A stretch of DNA of 64,000 nucleotides. Origin: Piezodorus guildinii (taxonomy: Eukaryota; Arthropoda; Insecta; Hemiptera; Pentatomidae). The stretch lies in the NCBI GenBank assembly GCA_023052935.1, contig CM041292.1, positions 140,953,143-141,017,142 on the forward strand. The letters are read 5' to 3'. The notes under the pieces were generated by a model. The model did not search any database and had not been told where the DNA came from. It was given only the letters and a program-made list of their open reading frames with translations. A program made the translations under genes and the position numbers. Below, piece by piece: positions 42,387 through 53,071 of this stretch; the first letter of the stretch is position 1, and each line of letters opens with the position of its first letter.

Positions 42387-43404
42387 TCTGGCTTAATATT
42401 TAATGTAATATCGATCTTTTTTAATTTAAAATTTTCATCATCCGAATATCTTTGAATAGTTTTGATAAGATCCGACAACAGAGAGTCTTGCGTAAACTAA
42501 TATAATGTCGGTTTTCCATTTTACTCTTTTGCCGGCGCGGCAGGTATACTATACCACACAACGACTTATCTTAAAATCAACTAACCACTAAATTTAGACT
42601 ACTGGTGAAGTCAGCACCACTAATGACGTTCTGTCGAATGTAAAAAAGAAAAGATACATTTTTATTTGTTTCATTATTCCTTTGCATGGGAGTGGAGGGG
42701 GCAACTTTTTTTTTAGCTATTAGATAACAACGGAACTTTTTAGTATTACTCTTAAATTTTTAAGTTTGAAAAGAAAATGCGGAAATTGTGTACCCAATTT
42801 TTTTATTGTTTATATAATTTGACATTTCAGGGCGATGTTAACCATATCAATGAATTTCTAATATGTTTGGATTAAGTAGTTAATCAGTTTTCTTCATTAT
42901 GTTTAAGTAATTTATTTTTCATACATTTAATACCATATATCATGTTTTGTATCAATAATATTATTTTTCAAATTACATAGGAATTATTAAATTTGAATTT
43001 TAAAATTATGCTAATGGTCTACTTCTAATATTTTTAAAAATTTAAATCCTGTAAACATTTATGATTAATATTAGAAGTATTGTTGGTGATACCATTAGCT
43101 ATCAACACTATTTTTTTTTTAATATCATAAACAGTTTAATTAACAAGACAATTATTTTTAAATCATTTTTAATTCCTTAAATTAAAGAAAAAATGTTATG
43201 AAACGTCCGAAAGTGCCCTTGTGGATCACAAATACAGCTCACATTTTTCTTTGATGCTGTCACGTTCGGAACAGCGCCATTTTAAGAATGCTCAAATGTA
43301 CACGGTATTGGAAATCAAAAGCACCCAGTTAGGACGCACTTTTAAAACTGTTCAGAATCAGTTGTCATAAACCTAGTCTTCACGGTAAAACCTTCACAAT
43401 CTTT
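42387..43404. other. AT-rich spacer with a small inverted repeat
   Basis: GCTAATGG plus CTACTTCTAATATT at 43010-43035 faces AATATTAGAAGTA and CCATTAGC at 43071-43101, an imperfect hairpin of about 95 bases with a gap in one arm. Nothing else recognised. Confidence 0.5.
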
Positions 43405-43577
43405 TTATTTTTTTTTTAACATCATTTATTGAAATTTACAACTGTACTTCAAAATACAACAAGTAAATATGATAAAAGATAAATGGCATGAAACAGACTT
43501 GAAGAAGGACTACCCAATGGCACCACTCCTGTATGTTTTCTGAACTAGAAGGTCTCGAGGCCATCTTCTTTCACAAT
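43405..43577 (-). repeat. Family J LINE, 3' stub
   Basis: Plus strand: T run, then CATCATTTATTGAAATTTAC, ACAACAAGTAAATATGATAA, CCAATGGCACCACTC, CTAGAAGGTCTCGAGGCCAT, the reverse of the J 3' end (compare 49490-49645). About 165 bases of a 5'-truncated insertion. Confidence 0.82.
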
Positions 43578-44438
43578 CTTAAAAGTAGATTATCTTTTGA
43601 AAATGTAATTTTCCACGTCCTTGTTTTAAACCGTTTATTTATTTTTTAATAGTGAATTGGCTCACCATATCTTGGGCTTATCTATTATTTAGATTCATAT
43701 TATTTGAAAAATAATTACTGACCGGTAGAAGCTTATCACCTGTTCTCAACGACTCTAGGCTTTCATAAGGGGATTCACTGTTTGTAGTAGCCATTAGACC
43801 CTCTTAGAGCTGGCTTGAATTCTTCAGCCTCGGAGGCCAATCGGGTGCTTTACGTGTAAATGTGTTTCCCGACTGGGTGCCAATATTTGCAGAAGTAGAA
43901 GGCCGAGAAGGGCTGACACTAGATATTTACCAAGGTCCCGTCCAATCTATCCTCCTGTTTCAAAGGCTTCCTTTTCGCTGGCGTTGAGAACTCCTACCCC
44001 CTCCCCCCCACCCTTCTAACAAAAAGCCCAATTACATTCCCTCCTCGTATTGTTTTTTCGACCTTTTCTTTTCCCTATCCCTTTAGTTCTTTGGCAGGTT
44101 CCGTTACGTCAGAGGTTTAACAACGGTTCGCTCTCAAACGTAACTGTGGTAGCTGGTCATATACTCTTAACACCAATCGACAATTAACTTCAAAACCGAC
44201 GCATTTAAAAAAAACAAATATTCAGCATTTTTTTTTCTTTTTATATTCAGTAATCAAAAACCAACACTAATAAAATATATATATAATAATATATTTCTAT
44301 ATTCAAATTAATTCTTTATTTATCAGCATAATTATACACACTTGGAACAGTTAAAAATAGGTCTACCTCTGTGCATCTTATAATTTAACTTACATGTGTA
44401 TAAAATAATGACGTAGTTTAGTTGACAGTTGAGAACTT
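43578..44438. other. Low-copy spacer with GC-richer core
   Basis: 43740-44200 is GC-richer (CCTCGGAGGCCAATCGGGTG, CCTACCCCCTCCCCCCCACC) without a usable frame. May be conserved non-coding DNA; no direct evidence. Confidence 0.35.
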
Positions 44439-44610
44439 AGATGAGGAAGATGGGTGGGGGTGCGGCCATTAGAGAGAAACTCACATTAAAACTTACTGAT
44501 ATTTTAATTATGTGCCGACGTTTCGGCCTACATTGAGGGCCTTCATCAGAGCTAAAAGAAACAAGATAACAACCAATGTTATCTTGTATAAAATATGTGT
44601 ATAAAAATAT
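44439..44610 (+). mobile_element. Foldback family F1, single-arm copy
   Basis: AGATGAGGAAGATGGGTGGG, GAGAGAAACTCACATTAAAA, TTTTAATTATGTGCCGACGT, TTCGGCCTACATTGAGGGCC and TTCATCAG match one arm of F1 at 3.8-4.05 kb. It ends in its own small hairpin, ACAAGATAACA...TGTTATCTTGT, with no second arm. A deletion or a half-element derivative. Confidence 0.72.
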
Positions 44611-45064
44611 GTATAAAATATATATTCAAAAATAATTATTAATTCATTATATGTTACAAACAAGTCAGGGAAATGTATTTTTGTGCATTAAAAAACGCAA
44701 AATTGTACAAAAGTGAATTTTAATATTTATTTTATTTTAAGGAAGGGGATAAGAGAAATAATACAAATTCAAAACATACCGTTCGGAAGAAAATGTTTTC
44801 AAACATATGAAAATCGCATAAAGTTCTATGGTTGTTTTAAAAAACAACGTTATACTACATTTCTAACTACTAAGATCATAATGGCAGGTAAATGCAAGAT
44901 GTGCTAACCAGAATTTTATTTTATGATACAAGTAACTTTGGTGTATAAATTCATTATTTCGCATACCAGTCCTCTGTATTAATAATAAAAAAAAAACTAT
45001 TATGAGATTGTGAAGTTGGGACAATGTTTTTAATTATTGCTATTGTTATTTAATTATTGTAATA
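44611..45064. other. AT-rich spacer
   Basis: A 64-codon frame at 44713-44907 is Lys/Ile/Phe-rich and unrecognised; likely chance. Confidence 0.4.
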
Positions 45065-45709
45065 AACATTTTTCAATTCCATTTTTCGTCGGAAATATAC
45101 GTTTTAAGATCCGATAAGTCCAAATGACCAAGTCCCGCAAAAAGGTCTGTATGTGTGTATATGGTAAGTCCAGCTCGAAAACGATAAATTGTATAAAACT
45201 GAAATTTCATGAGTTAGAAGTATATATGCCTAATAATTTGAAAAAGTGAGGAAACTAGCAGAACCAATTTATACCATGCAATATGCACCATTTTACGATT
45301 ATCCCCTAAACGGCTCCAACGAATTTGATTATGTTTGGATGTAAAATTTAATGGGCTTAAATATCATGTAGGTTACATTCTGATTGAAATGGTCTGACGG
45401 AGCTAAAATGCCGATATTTTAAATTGCCTTTCTTAAAGTATTTTTAATTTTGAAGACTCATAAAATTAACCATACAATGTTGTATTGGTGAAATGTTGTA
45501 TGAGGTTGTGGATAGTGATGAAAACCGGAATTAAACTAATTGTAGATAATAATTTCTGCGCTGAATTGTTTAATATGCAACCGATGTTCCATACATTGAA
45601 ACTCAATGAAATCATCACCCTTCTTCAATTCTAGCTTTATTTAAAAGTTCTCAAATTGATTTTATTCCCAAGGTTCTCTTGAAAGTCGTGTGTTTCGTGC
45701 ACTGGATTT
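45065..45709 (+). mobile_element. Family H diverged partial copy H11
   Basis: TTTTCGTCGGAAATATACG, GACCAAGTCCCGCAAAAAGG, ATACCATGCAATATGCACC, GGTCTGACGGAGCTAAAATG, ending GTGTGTTTCGTGCACTGGA. It lacks the hairpin end and has an internal deletion of about 150 bases, so it is among the oldest copies. Confidence 0.65.
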
Positions 45710-46577
45710 TTTCTTTTTATGTTAAAAGTTTTAAAAATCAAGAACTGAAAACAATCATTGTACTATCTGAATTACCAAATACTCGAATAAGAATTATACT
45801 CACCACTCTTCTGTATTAGTTGTCAATGATTGAAAAATAAACAATAGATACTATTTGTAAAATGTAATTCATGATACTTACAATAATAACAGGAGCGTGA
45901 TTATTATAAATGGTTATTATAAATTAAATTAAATTATTTAACACTTCTTTATAAATCAATGAAGTCTAAACATAATTCATTAAAAAGAGGTTATGATTAC
46001 TCGTTTTAACTTGAAATTAATTTACAAATTTAATTATACTTTTATGGTCTCACCTTCAAACCCTTTTTGAATGGCTTAGTTGATTGCTACGCTGCTCTAT
46101 TGATCAATTTTAATTCGCACCCTAGATATTTCCAGTACTTTCTTTTTATTGCTATTTCGATACGGACACAAGCAGCTAGTTAAATTAAAACAGAATAGTA
46201 CCCCACAGTTCGAAATAACCTTCTGAAACTGGGAAATACAAATTAAAATCTCTATGTTCTTTTTCAAGCTCCAGGTCCGTTTTATTTTTCGGTATTTTTT
46301 CTTTTTTCTTTAATTCCACGGAACTATCCTTTCAGAAGATTAATCCGACGCTGTTGTTTGGATGGACCCAGTTTCTTGATGAGGGTTTAAGCGTCTTGGA
46401 ATGATATAGCTCACTTTGAGAGGCTCATCTTTTTAAGTTGGGACTTAGAAACATTAAACAATCCTAAATTACAGACAATAAAAAAATAAAATAATCTTCA
46501 GCTACAATAGGAAGGTTGGGTAAAAAGGTCAGAAGAAAATTTTGAATTTTAACAAACTAAATATTCATTAACAAATA

Positions 46578-46631
<54 letters not shown>

Positions 46632-46634
46632 ACA
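45710..46634. other. AT-rich spacer with TA microsatellite
   Basis: A TA array lies at 46580-46612. Nothing else recognised. Confidence 0.45.
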
Positions 46635-47064
46635 TATGAAATATATAGTAAGTGAAAGTATTGCGATCGTCAAAATTTTCAAATTCCAGTTTACAACGGA
46701 AATACACAATTTAGGGTCCCCTAAGTCCAAATAACCAAGTCCCGGAAAAAGGTCTGTGTGTGTTTATGGTAACTCCCGCGCGTAAACTAAAAGTCTTATA
46801 GAACTAAAATTTCATATTTAAGACAATTATACGCCCAAGATGTTACAGAAACTTTTTTTATCAAAACTAGCTTATCAGAAGAACCACTTTATACCATGCA
46901 TTTGGTACGTTTTTACGATTTCTTCAATTTTTACGATTTTTTTTTTTTTTTTTTTTTACGATTTCCTAAAAAACTGCTCTAACGAATTTGATTAAACTAT
47001 ATATATCGATGTAAAAATTATTGGGCTTTAACACCATGTATGTTTAACACCTGTCGCGCCACTG

Positions 47065-47095
<31 letters not shown>

Positions 47096-47594
47096 TTTCA
47101 TTCTGATGGAAATATTCTGACAGGGCTTCAATGCAGATATTTTAAAATTTCTTCCTCTAAAGTACATTTGATATCTATATTTCAAAATATTATGTACATC
47201 ATCTTATTAGTATAAATAAATAATGGCTAAATATAAAAGTTGGGCGAATTTGATAAACAACTAATGGTGAAAAGTGCAAACATATTTTGTTATGCAATTT
47301 TAGTATTTCGAACCTAAGAATAGTAATATATATGTATAATATACCGTTGGATATCCAGAGACTTAAGAAAAAATATTATCTGATACACGAAGAAAGGCAA
47401 TGAAGAGTGATGAAAAGCCGATAAAAACTAACTGATTTTTGTAGATAAAAATATTATAGATTATTTAACAAAACTTATGTTTCTATTGAAGTTTAATTTA
47501 ATTAATTATTCAACAATTTATTTTTATCTCTACATGTATTTAAAAATTCTTCAATTGATTTTAACAACGGAGGTAAGTTGAAGTCGTGTGTTGA
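46635..47594 (+). mobile_element. Family H copy H12 with two small insertions
   Basis: ATAGTAAGTGAAAGTATTGC opens it without the outer hairpin arm. It continues through AACCAAGTCCCGGAAAAAGG, a short GT tract and GACAGGGCTTCAATGC, and ends GTCGTGTGTTGAGA. A T run (46935-46957) with a duplicated TTTTTACGATTT, and an S1 SINE stub (47046-47093), interrupt it. Confidence 0.68.
47046..47093 (+). repeat. SINE family S1, ~48-base 3' stub with poly-A
   Basis: AACACCTGTCGCGCCACTG followed by 29 A residues, set into H12. The flanks repeat ATGTTT (47040-47045 and 47093-47098), a likely short TSD. Only 19 non-A bases of the SINE were copied. The pure A tail indicates a recent event. Confidence 0.75.
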
Positions 47595-47866
47595 GATTTT
47601 TTTTAAATTATAGTTATTGCAATTACTAATAATTGACAAAGTTGGAGTATGTTACATACAGAAGAAGCCTCTAACGATAATATGTTTATGATTATTCCTA
47701 GTAATCAAGTAATGAAATTAAATTGATAACAGAACGAATTAATATAATAATAAAAAATAAGGGTAAAACAGAAAATTATGTTATACATTACAGATGTTTT
47801 CTGAATGCTAAATAAGTAAGTCTTTCTCATGCTGTTCAAAGATTTGTTGAACCAGAGCTTACAATT
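47595..47866. other. AT-rich spacer
   Basis: Nothing recognised. Confidence 0.4.
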
Positions 47867-48265
47867 CTAAGAAAAATAAATAAGAAGTTGCATGAACCTC
47901 CAATATCTTGTTATGAATACATACATGACAGTTGCCTCAGGTATTCTTACAGCTACAAGCAGTCCACCTTGTTGGATAGCGGATAGCCATGAATTAATAA
48001 AGAGCGTTTTGCTTGGGACCACGACGGATGCTAACAAAAGACAAACTGATAGACGGAATACACAAAGATACGGCCGCGTTACCTTTAGAAAATGGAAAAA
48101 CAATAGCTTAAGATTGACAGAACTAGGGCACGTTGATAAAAGATATGATAATTCATTGAAAGGGAGGAATAAAATTGCAACGAAATGGGGCAATACGTTA
48201 AAAATTAAATTTTCAATTGATAACACAAACTGAAAAAAACAAAAACATTGTCCTTTAAAAGGCAA
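47867..48265. other. Unassigned region open on both strands
   Basis: A 113-codon plus frame (47892-48233) and a 132-codon minus frame (48265-47867) overlap here, long for DNA this rich in stop codons. The plus product is basic near its end (RRNTQRYGRVTFRKWKNNSL). The minus product is Leu/Phe-rich with possible membrane-like stretches. Neither is recognisable and no splice sites or start context stand out. It could be a diverged gene exon or chance. Confidence 0.2.
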
Positions 48266-48321
48266 AGCATAGGTAGAATAGGAAGTAAAAAAAAAATAAA
48301 TAAATAAATAAAAAAATAAAT

Positions 48322-48515
48322 AAAAAAAGGGTCTCGGGTTCAGTATTTATAGTACTGTACAGTACATACTGTTTCACCAACAACGGTTGTGCAACAAGGG
48401 GATTAGAAGCCTAAATCACGCCTAGCCGCCAGATTTTGCCCAATATTTAGTTACTCACTTTATAGAGGCTGAGTGTGCCCAAGGGTCTCCATACCCAAGG
48501 TCGCTTCACATTCGA
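48322..48515 (-). repeat. SINE family S2, 5'-truncated copy
   Basis: On the plus strand, GGGGATTAGAAGCCTAAATC, ACGCCTAGCCGCCAG, CTTTATAGAGGCTGAG and AGGGTCTCCATACCC are the reverse of the S2 body at 19.62-19.82 kb. Confidence 0.75.
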
Positions 48516-48519
48516 AATA

Positions 48520-48905
48520 AAAAAGTGCTAGATTAAACAGGAAACAGGTCAGCGCATTCCCTTGTCGGAGTCCTTTGTCTTCACGAAATTACTCGGATTT
48601 GTCAGCATTTACTCTACCTATACATCTCACTTCCTTCATGGTAAGCTTCATCAAGCGTATAAGTTTCTCAGGTATACAATATATATACAAATATACAGTT
48701 CTTTATGAATTAGGTAGTCATACGCTTATTTGATATCTATGAAAAGATGGTGAGTTTTGGTTTTATACTCATAGCCTCTTTTAAGAATAGTTCGCAAACA
48801 GAACACCTGGTCTGAATTGAATCTCCCTTTCCAAAATCCACTCTGGGACGGACCAAGTTCACGTTCAGCATATATCGTAAGAGACGTATTAACAGAATAT
48901 GATAT
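48520..48905 (-). pseudogene. RTE-like reverse-transcriptase relic
   Basis: On the minus strand, broken frames read ELGPSQSGFWKGRFNSDQVF, then LRTILKRGYEYKTKTHHLFI, then DIK-stop-AYD, LIRLMKLTMKEVRCI, and LRQGNALTCFLFNLAL in another frame. This order (QSGFRxGRSTxDQxFxLR, HHLFIDFKxAYD, GLRQGDxLxCxLFNLAL) is that of RTE-clade reverse transcriptases from just before motif A to motif B. One in-frame stop sits next to the motif A Asp, and at least two frameshifts are present. It lies directly against an S2 SINE. Confidence 0.7.
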
Positions 48906-49194
48906 AATATTTGCAAAGAAAGTAATTACATGATGATTTTTTAAAAGTTATTCCTTGAAATTAAATTTAAAACTAACATAATAATGATAAATTGTTAATG
49001 CCATAATAATATATATTGTTTAAATGAGTTATACCTGAATATGCAGCTCAAAGCAAGGCCTCAAAGTGTTTTCATAAAGCTAATACTGAACATAGTGTTA
49101 TTTATATATTATACATACAATTTTAGATTTTAAAGAGAGAAGGATAAAAATAATGTTTAAAATGTTCAGAATTTGGCACGTATGAGGCATCAAT
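48906..49194. other. AT-rich spacer
   Basis: Nothing recognised. Confidence 0.4.
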
Positions 49195-49375
49195 CCTTCG
49201 ATTACAAACTCCCACATAAACCCACTAGTTTCAATCCTTACTTCCTCTTCCATTTCTGATAATCCTCAGAGGCGTCTGAAAAGAACATGCTCTCGAGACC
49301 TTCTAGTTTAGATTATCTACCGAAGCGCTTCCAATGGGCATATTCTCTTCAAGTCTTTTCATGTATATTACCTAC
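49195..49375 (+). pseudogene. Family J LINE, 3' stub (plus strand)
   Basis: Reads NPLVSILTSSSISDNPQRRL, KRTCSRDLLV, then the UTR CCAATGGGCATATTCTCTTC. It matches the J coding end (NPLVSILSSSSIPDNPSRRL) and stops at the TA microsatellite. It faces the larger minus-strand J copy at 49.49-50.58 kb, so two J insertions are convergent. Confidence 0.8.
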
Positions 49376-49394
49376 ATATATATATACATACATA

Positions 49395-49447
<53 letters not shown>
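49375..49447. repeat. TA microsatellite between two convergent J LINEs
   Basis: About 70 bases of AT/TA repeats. Confidence 0.9.
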
Positions 49448-49448
<1 letters not shown>

Positions 49449-49488
49449 CAGCTAATTTTCTTGGTTTATTAACAAATAAACTTGTTGT

Positions 49489-50585
49489 TTTGTTTTTTTT
49501 TAAACATATTTATTGATATTTACAACTGTATTATTATATACAACAAGTAAATGTGATGGACATAGTAAACTGACATGAGTTACATGTAGAGACGCCCATT
49601 GGCAGCACTCTAAAAGTATTTTATACTAGAAGGTCTCGAGGCCATCTTCTTTTCAGACGCCTCGAGGGATTGTCAGGAATGGAAGAGGATGACAGAATAG
49701 AAACTAGTGGATTAGAGTGGAAATGGAGTTTTTCATGGAATGATTGATACCTGGTTCGTGCTAATTCAGAAACATATGGGACATTAAGGTCTTTATGGAT
49801 GAGCTTATTCGTGACAAAGTAAGGAGCGTTAAGGATTTTACGAAGGATTTTGGATTGGATACGAGAAGAATTCGATGGTTTAGTAGAGCCCCATAGCTCT
49901 ATTCCGTAAGTCCATATCGGTCTTATGATGGTCATACAAATAAGTCCTTTGTAATTAAGTGGTAGGTTGGAACGTTTGTCCAGTAAGTTTTGAAGTAGTC
50001 GAAAACGTCGGGCAGTTTCTTGTCGTTTCAGTCTTGTATGGGGATTCCAAGTTAGACGTTTGTCAAGGTGGAGTCCTAGATATCGAATCTGTTCAACAGG
50101 GGCTAGTGGAGTTTCATTAAAGGATACTGTAGGGCAGGAAGTCATGGGTTTACGACGAAGGGTAAATGTTATCTGGTGGGATTTTTTAGAATTAATTTTA
50201 ATTCTCCAATTCTGGCACCATACTTCAAGGTCTCGGAAGTGGGATTTAAGAGTGTGGGAGGCTGTAACAGGATCATTATCTACTGATAGCACACACGTGT
50301 CATCAGCATAGGTTGAAGGAAAGTGTTTGGATGGGTTGGGATATCAGCTGTATAGACTGTATAAAGAACGGGTCCTAGGATGCTGCCTTGAGGAACACCA
50401 GCAAATTGAGAAAACAGGGAGGAATAGGAACTATTGTGATTTATTTTAAAAGATCTATCAGCGAGGTAGGATTGGATAATCAGAAAATAGGTAGGAGGGA
50501 GGAATAGACGGAGCTTGCAAAGCAATCCCGGGTGCCAGACTCGGTCAAAGGCCTGTTCTACGTCGAGAAAGGCTCCCGTGCAAAT
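49489..50585 (-). mobile_element. Family J Jockey-clade LINE, 5'-truncated ~1.1-kb copy
   Basis: From the 5' truncation point at about 50585 (inside RT motif A) to an A-rich tail at 49489-49498. The 3' UTR is about 120 bases, with the end ACAGTTGTAAATATCAATAA. This is the best-preserved family J copy and the reference for the stubs at 1.6, 25.6, 28.9, 43.4, 49.2, 54.1 and 62.1 kb. Confidence 0.88.
49621..50582 (-). pseudogene. Jockey-clade reverse transcriptase C-terminal half, frameshifted at YADD
   Basis: The frame opens with GAFLDVEQAFDRVWHPGLL (motif A, catalytic Asp in FLDVEQAFD), then SYLADRSFKINHNS and motif B AGVPQGSILGPVLYTVYTAD. Near 50300 a one-base shift moves the frame: 50525-50280 reads out of phase across the catalytic box, and YADDTCVLSVDND is found in the frame of 50292-49621. 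That second frame continues IRYLGLHLDKRLTWNPHTRL, TIIRPIWTYGIELWGSTKPS, NAPYFVTNKLIHKDLNVPYV to the stop at 49621. Endonuclease and fingers are absent. There is no RNase H after the thumb, as is usual for Jockey. Confidence 0.9.
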
Positions 50586-50711
50586 AAACTTGTAAATTCA
50601 ATTTTTAAAAAATTGTTTAGAATAGTTATAGTACATTTTGGGTATCAACTTTCCAATTAAAGATGGCAGATCACATAAAAAGATCACACAAAAACACATC
50701 ATTATTCAATG

Positions 50712-51105
50712 TCTCTGATTATAGTTAAGGTAGAAAAATGAGTATGGTTTCAAATTTGAATAATTAAAGATAAAAAGGCAGAATAATTAAAAACATAAGG
50801 CATTAAAATATTTAAGTATTATGCATAGTAATAACCCTAAATAAATAAATAGTCTTGTCAAAACAATACTTTTAATAAGGGTTCCTAAAAACTGTGCTAC
50901 GGTTAAGATTCCTTTTTAGGAGTGAGAAATAGTTTTTAAGAAACCTTATTAAATGTACTGTTTTGACGAGATTATTTATATTTTTAGGGTTATTACCAAG
51001 CAAAAATCTTAAATATTTTAATAGATTATTTTTTTAATTATTCAGCTTTGAAAAAGAATAATTATGACAACAAACTAATTTTTCTGCCATTACTATAACC
51101 AGAGA
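50712..51105. mobile_element. Foldback element F3 (~390-bp imperfect palindrome)
   Basis: TCTCTGATTATAGTTAAGG, GGCAGAATAATTAAAAACAT, ATTAAAATATTTAAG, AGTAATAACCCTAAATAAAT, TCTTGTCAAAACAATACTTT and TAATAAGGGTTCCTAAAAAC on the left are matched inverted on the right (GTTTTTAAGAAACCTTATTA, TACTGTTTTGACGAGATTAT, TTTTTAGGGTTATTACC, TAACCAGAGA). Centre at about 50905. Arms are near 190 bases. No coding frame and no clear TSD. Confidence 0.8.
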
Positions 51106-52029
51106 TATATTTAAAAAAATATGTTTTTCGAGAGCAAACTTTCCGATTTTTTCATGCGACTCCTAGGGAGCGTTGTCGGCCCACGGCATATTTTGTAGGA
51201 CCTAATATTTTAATGTCTAGTTTTACCTTTGAAAAGTTCATTAAAATCGGTGAGACAAATAAGGATCCTCTCCTTGTAAGGTTAATTTAATTGGAATCAT
51301 CTTAATTTTTACCTTATAAAAGAGTGAGAATTTCATTTTTAATTTGACTAATGAAATTACCTTTAGTGTCATAACTAATTTGTTTTTATTAATTATTTAA
51401 TTACAGCGCTCCAGTCCAATTAGTCTAATCCATTCATTATTCATCATTCTTCGAACGAGAGTGTAGGGGCGATGGTAATTTAATTTTCTAATTTGATTTT
51501 CAAGAGAACAGGTCCTAAAGATTAAAGGGTACTGATGAAAGCGAATTATTCAAGGAGGAGACGATTACACTTGGAGTTTTGCGGTCTGAGGAGCTCCTCG
51601 GCAGAGCTACCGCAAGAAGTGTTCCTCAACACCTCTGTCTCCTCCACTACCGTCACTTCCTCTTATTAACAACAATCAGCTGGAGGGGAAATTCTACCCT
51701 GTTAAATTACATCTAACATTTTGGAAGAAAATAGAGAAAAAAAAAAAGAAAATAATCATGTAATAAACTGCATTACAATAAAAAAACGATCAACTTTTCA
51801 ATCAATAGTTTATTGGTTTGTTTTAGTTTTAAGGTGTATAATCCAAAGGTCATAAACGCCTAGATACTATATGTATATTTAGCCTGTACGACAAAGAACT
51901 ATTAGGCAATAAATAATCGAGAAAAAAAAATTATGTAAACATTAATTAAAAATAAAATTAATTAATTAAAAACAGACCAGGAATTTATAACTTTATATTT
52001 AATTAATATTATAGTCTTTATAATCTAGA
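51106..52029. other. Low-copy spacer with a GC-richer island
   Basis: 51540-51670 is GC-richer (GAGGAGCTCCTCGGCAGAGC contains the perfect palindrome GAGGAGCTCCTC) and not repeated here. Otherwise AT-rich and featureless. Confidence 0.4.
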
Positions 52030-52310
52030 TAACATTGATTGCTCCTTAAGAAAATCAAAAACTAATTTAATGGTTTCCTTTCTATTACCCAATACTGTTG
52101 AAATATTTGGGTTTAGTACCAATTTTATTCAGGTATGATGAATAATATGGGCATTCTTGAAAAATATGCCTCATGGTGAGGGTTCCATCACAATGTAGGC
52201 ACCGGGGCACGGGCTGCCTGGTAAAAAGATACGAGTGCGTTAGCCGCGAATGTCCTATCCTCAGCCGGGTCAGTGCGACCTTCTCCCTGCGGCTGCTACG
52301 GCTACCAGGG
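52030..52310 (-). pseudogene. LINE C-terminal zinc-knuckle relic (RNase-H type)
   Basis: On the minus strand the frame reads RREKVALTRLRIGHSRLTHS, then YLFTRQPVPRCLHCDGTLTM and RHIFQECPYYSSYLNKIG. RLRIGHSRLTHSYL followed by C-x2-C-x7-8-H-x4-C (CLHC...H...C) is the signature after the RNase H domain of I/R1/Jockey-type LINEs, and it parallels CRLRIGHCQFTHGYLL...CEKC at 23.7 kb. The RNase H itself is missing. The plus-strand 97-codon frame at 52273 is its shadow plus chance. Confidence 0.78.
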
Positions 52311-52869
52311 TTTCATGTTTTTTGTATTCTTCAGTATACCTAACTGGCTATCGTCTCACATTTTATGTTATCGGTCCTCTTCCTGCTTTTCCTGCTTCGA
52401 AATAATAAAATTAGTCCTTTTCGTGCGTGACAAAAAAAAAAAAAAGAAGATAAATCGCTTAATAAACTTTATTACGACAAAGAAAGGATTAACATTTCAA
52501 TCTATTGATTACCAGTCGAATATGGATCCTTCTCAAATTATGAAAATCAAAACTAGAATAGAATAGAGAAAACAATTATTTAGTAAATAAAAGTTTTGTA
52601 CAATCGAAATATATAACATTTCTTGCCAATAGAAAAAAGAAACATGATTAATTATTATTTATAATGGTAAAATAATGAGAAATATACATAAAAAACTAAC
52701 AAAGAAATTAGGAAAAGAAAATCTTCTAAATTTTGTCTCCATAAAAAAAAATCTTTTCTATAACAAAATGAAAAATAAATCAATTTAAAAATAAATTGAA
52801 ATTTTAGAGATTAACAGTTGTCTTCATTCATTCAATTTAGATGTCTAAAATTGAAATATCATATTTGCT
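52311..52869. other. AT-rich spacer
   Basis: An A run at 52431-52445 may end a small plus-strand retroposon (52310-52445). 52450-52515 weakly resembles 51760-51820. No gene. Confidence 0.35.
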
Positions 52870-53060
52870 GATCGTCTCTTTGGGATGACAGAGGGTATAT
52901 AAAAGTTAGGATTTAAATGAGGATAAAGAAGCAGCATGGTGGATATGGATTGGGAAAAAATTCCATAGTGTAGTAGAGCTGACAATAAAGAACCATCAAA
53001 AGTTTTAGTTCTGTGGGTATGAACTTAAAGGTCAGAATGGAGCGATTTAGTTTTAAGTCA
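52870..53060 (-). pseudogene. Family K LINE relic
   Basis: TTTGGGATGACAGAGGGTAT, ATTTAAATGAGGATAAAGAA, GCAGCATGGTGGATATGG, AAAAGTTTTAGTTCTGTGGG closely parallel 13590-13740, so both are copies of the same K sub-lineage. It is cut off where H13 starts. Confidence 0.72.
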
Positions 53061-53071
53061 GTGATTCTCAA

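Noticed and set aside
53056..53070. CAGTGATTCTCAAAC as a second hAT end
   Set aside because: Differs at several positions from the 6.07-kb motif and lies at a K/H junction; probably coincidence.
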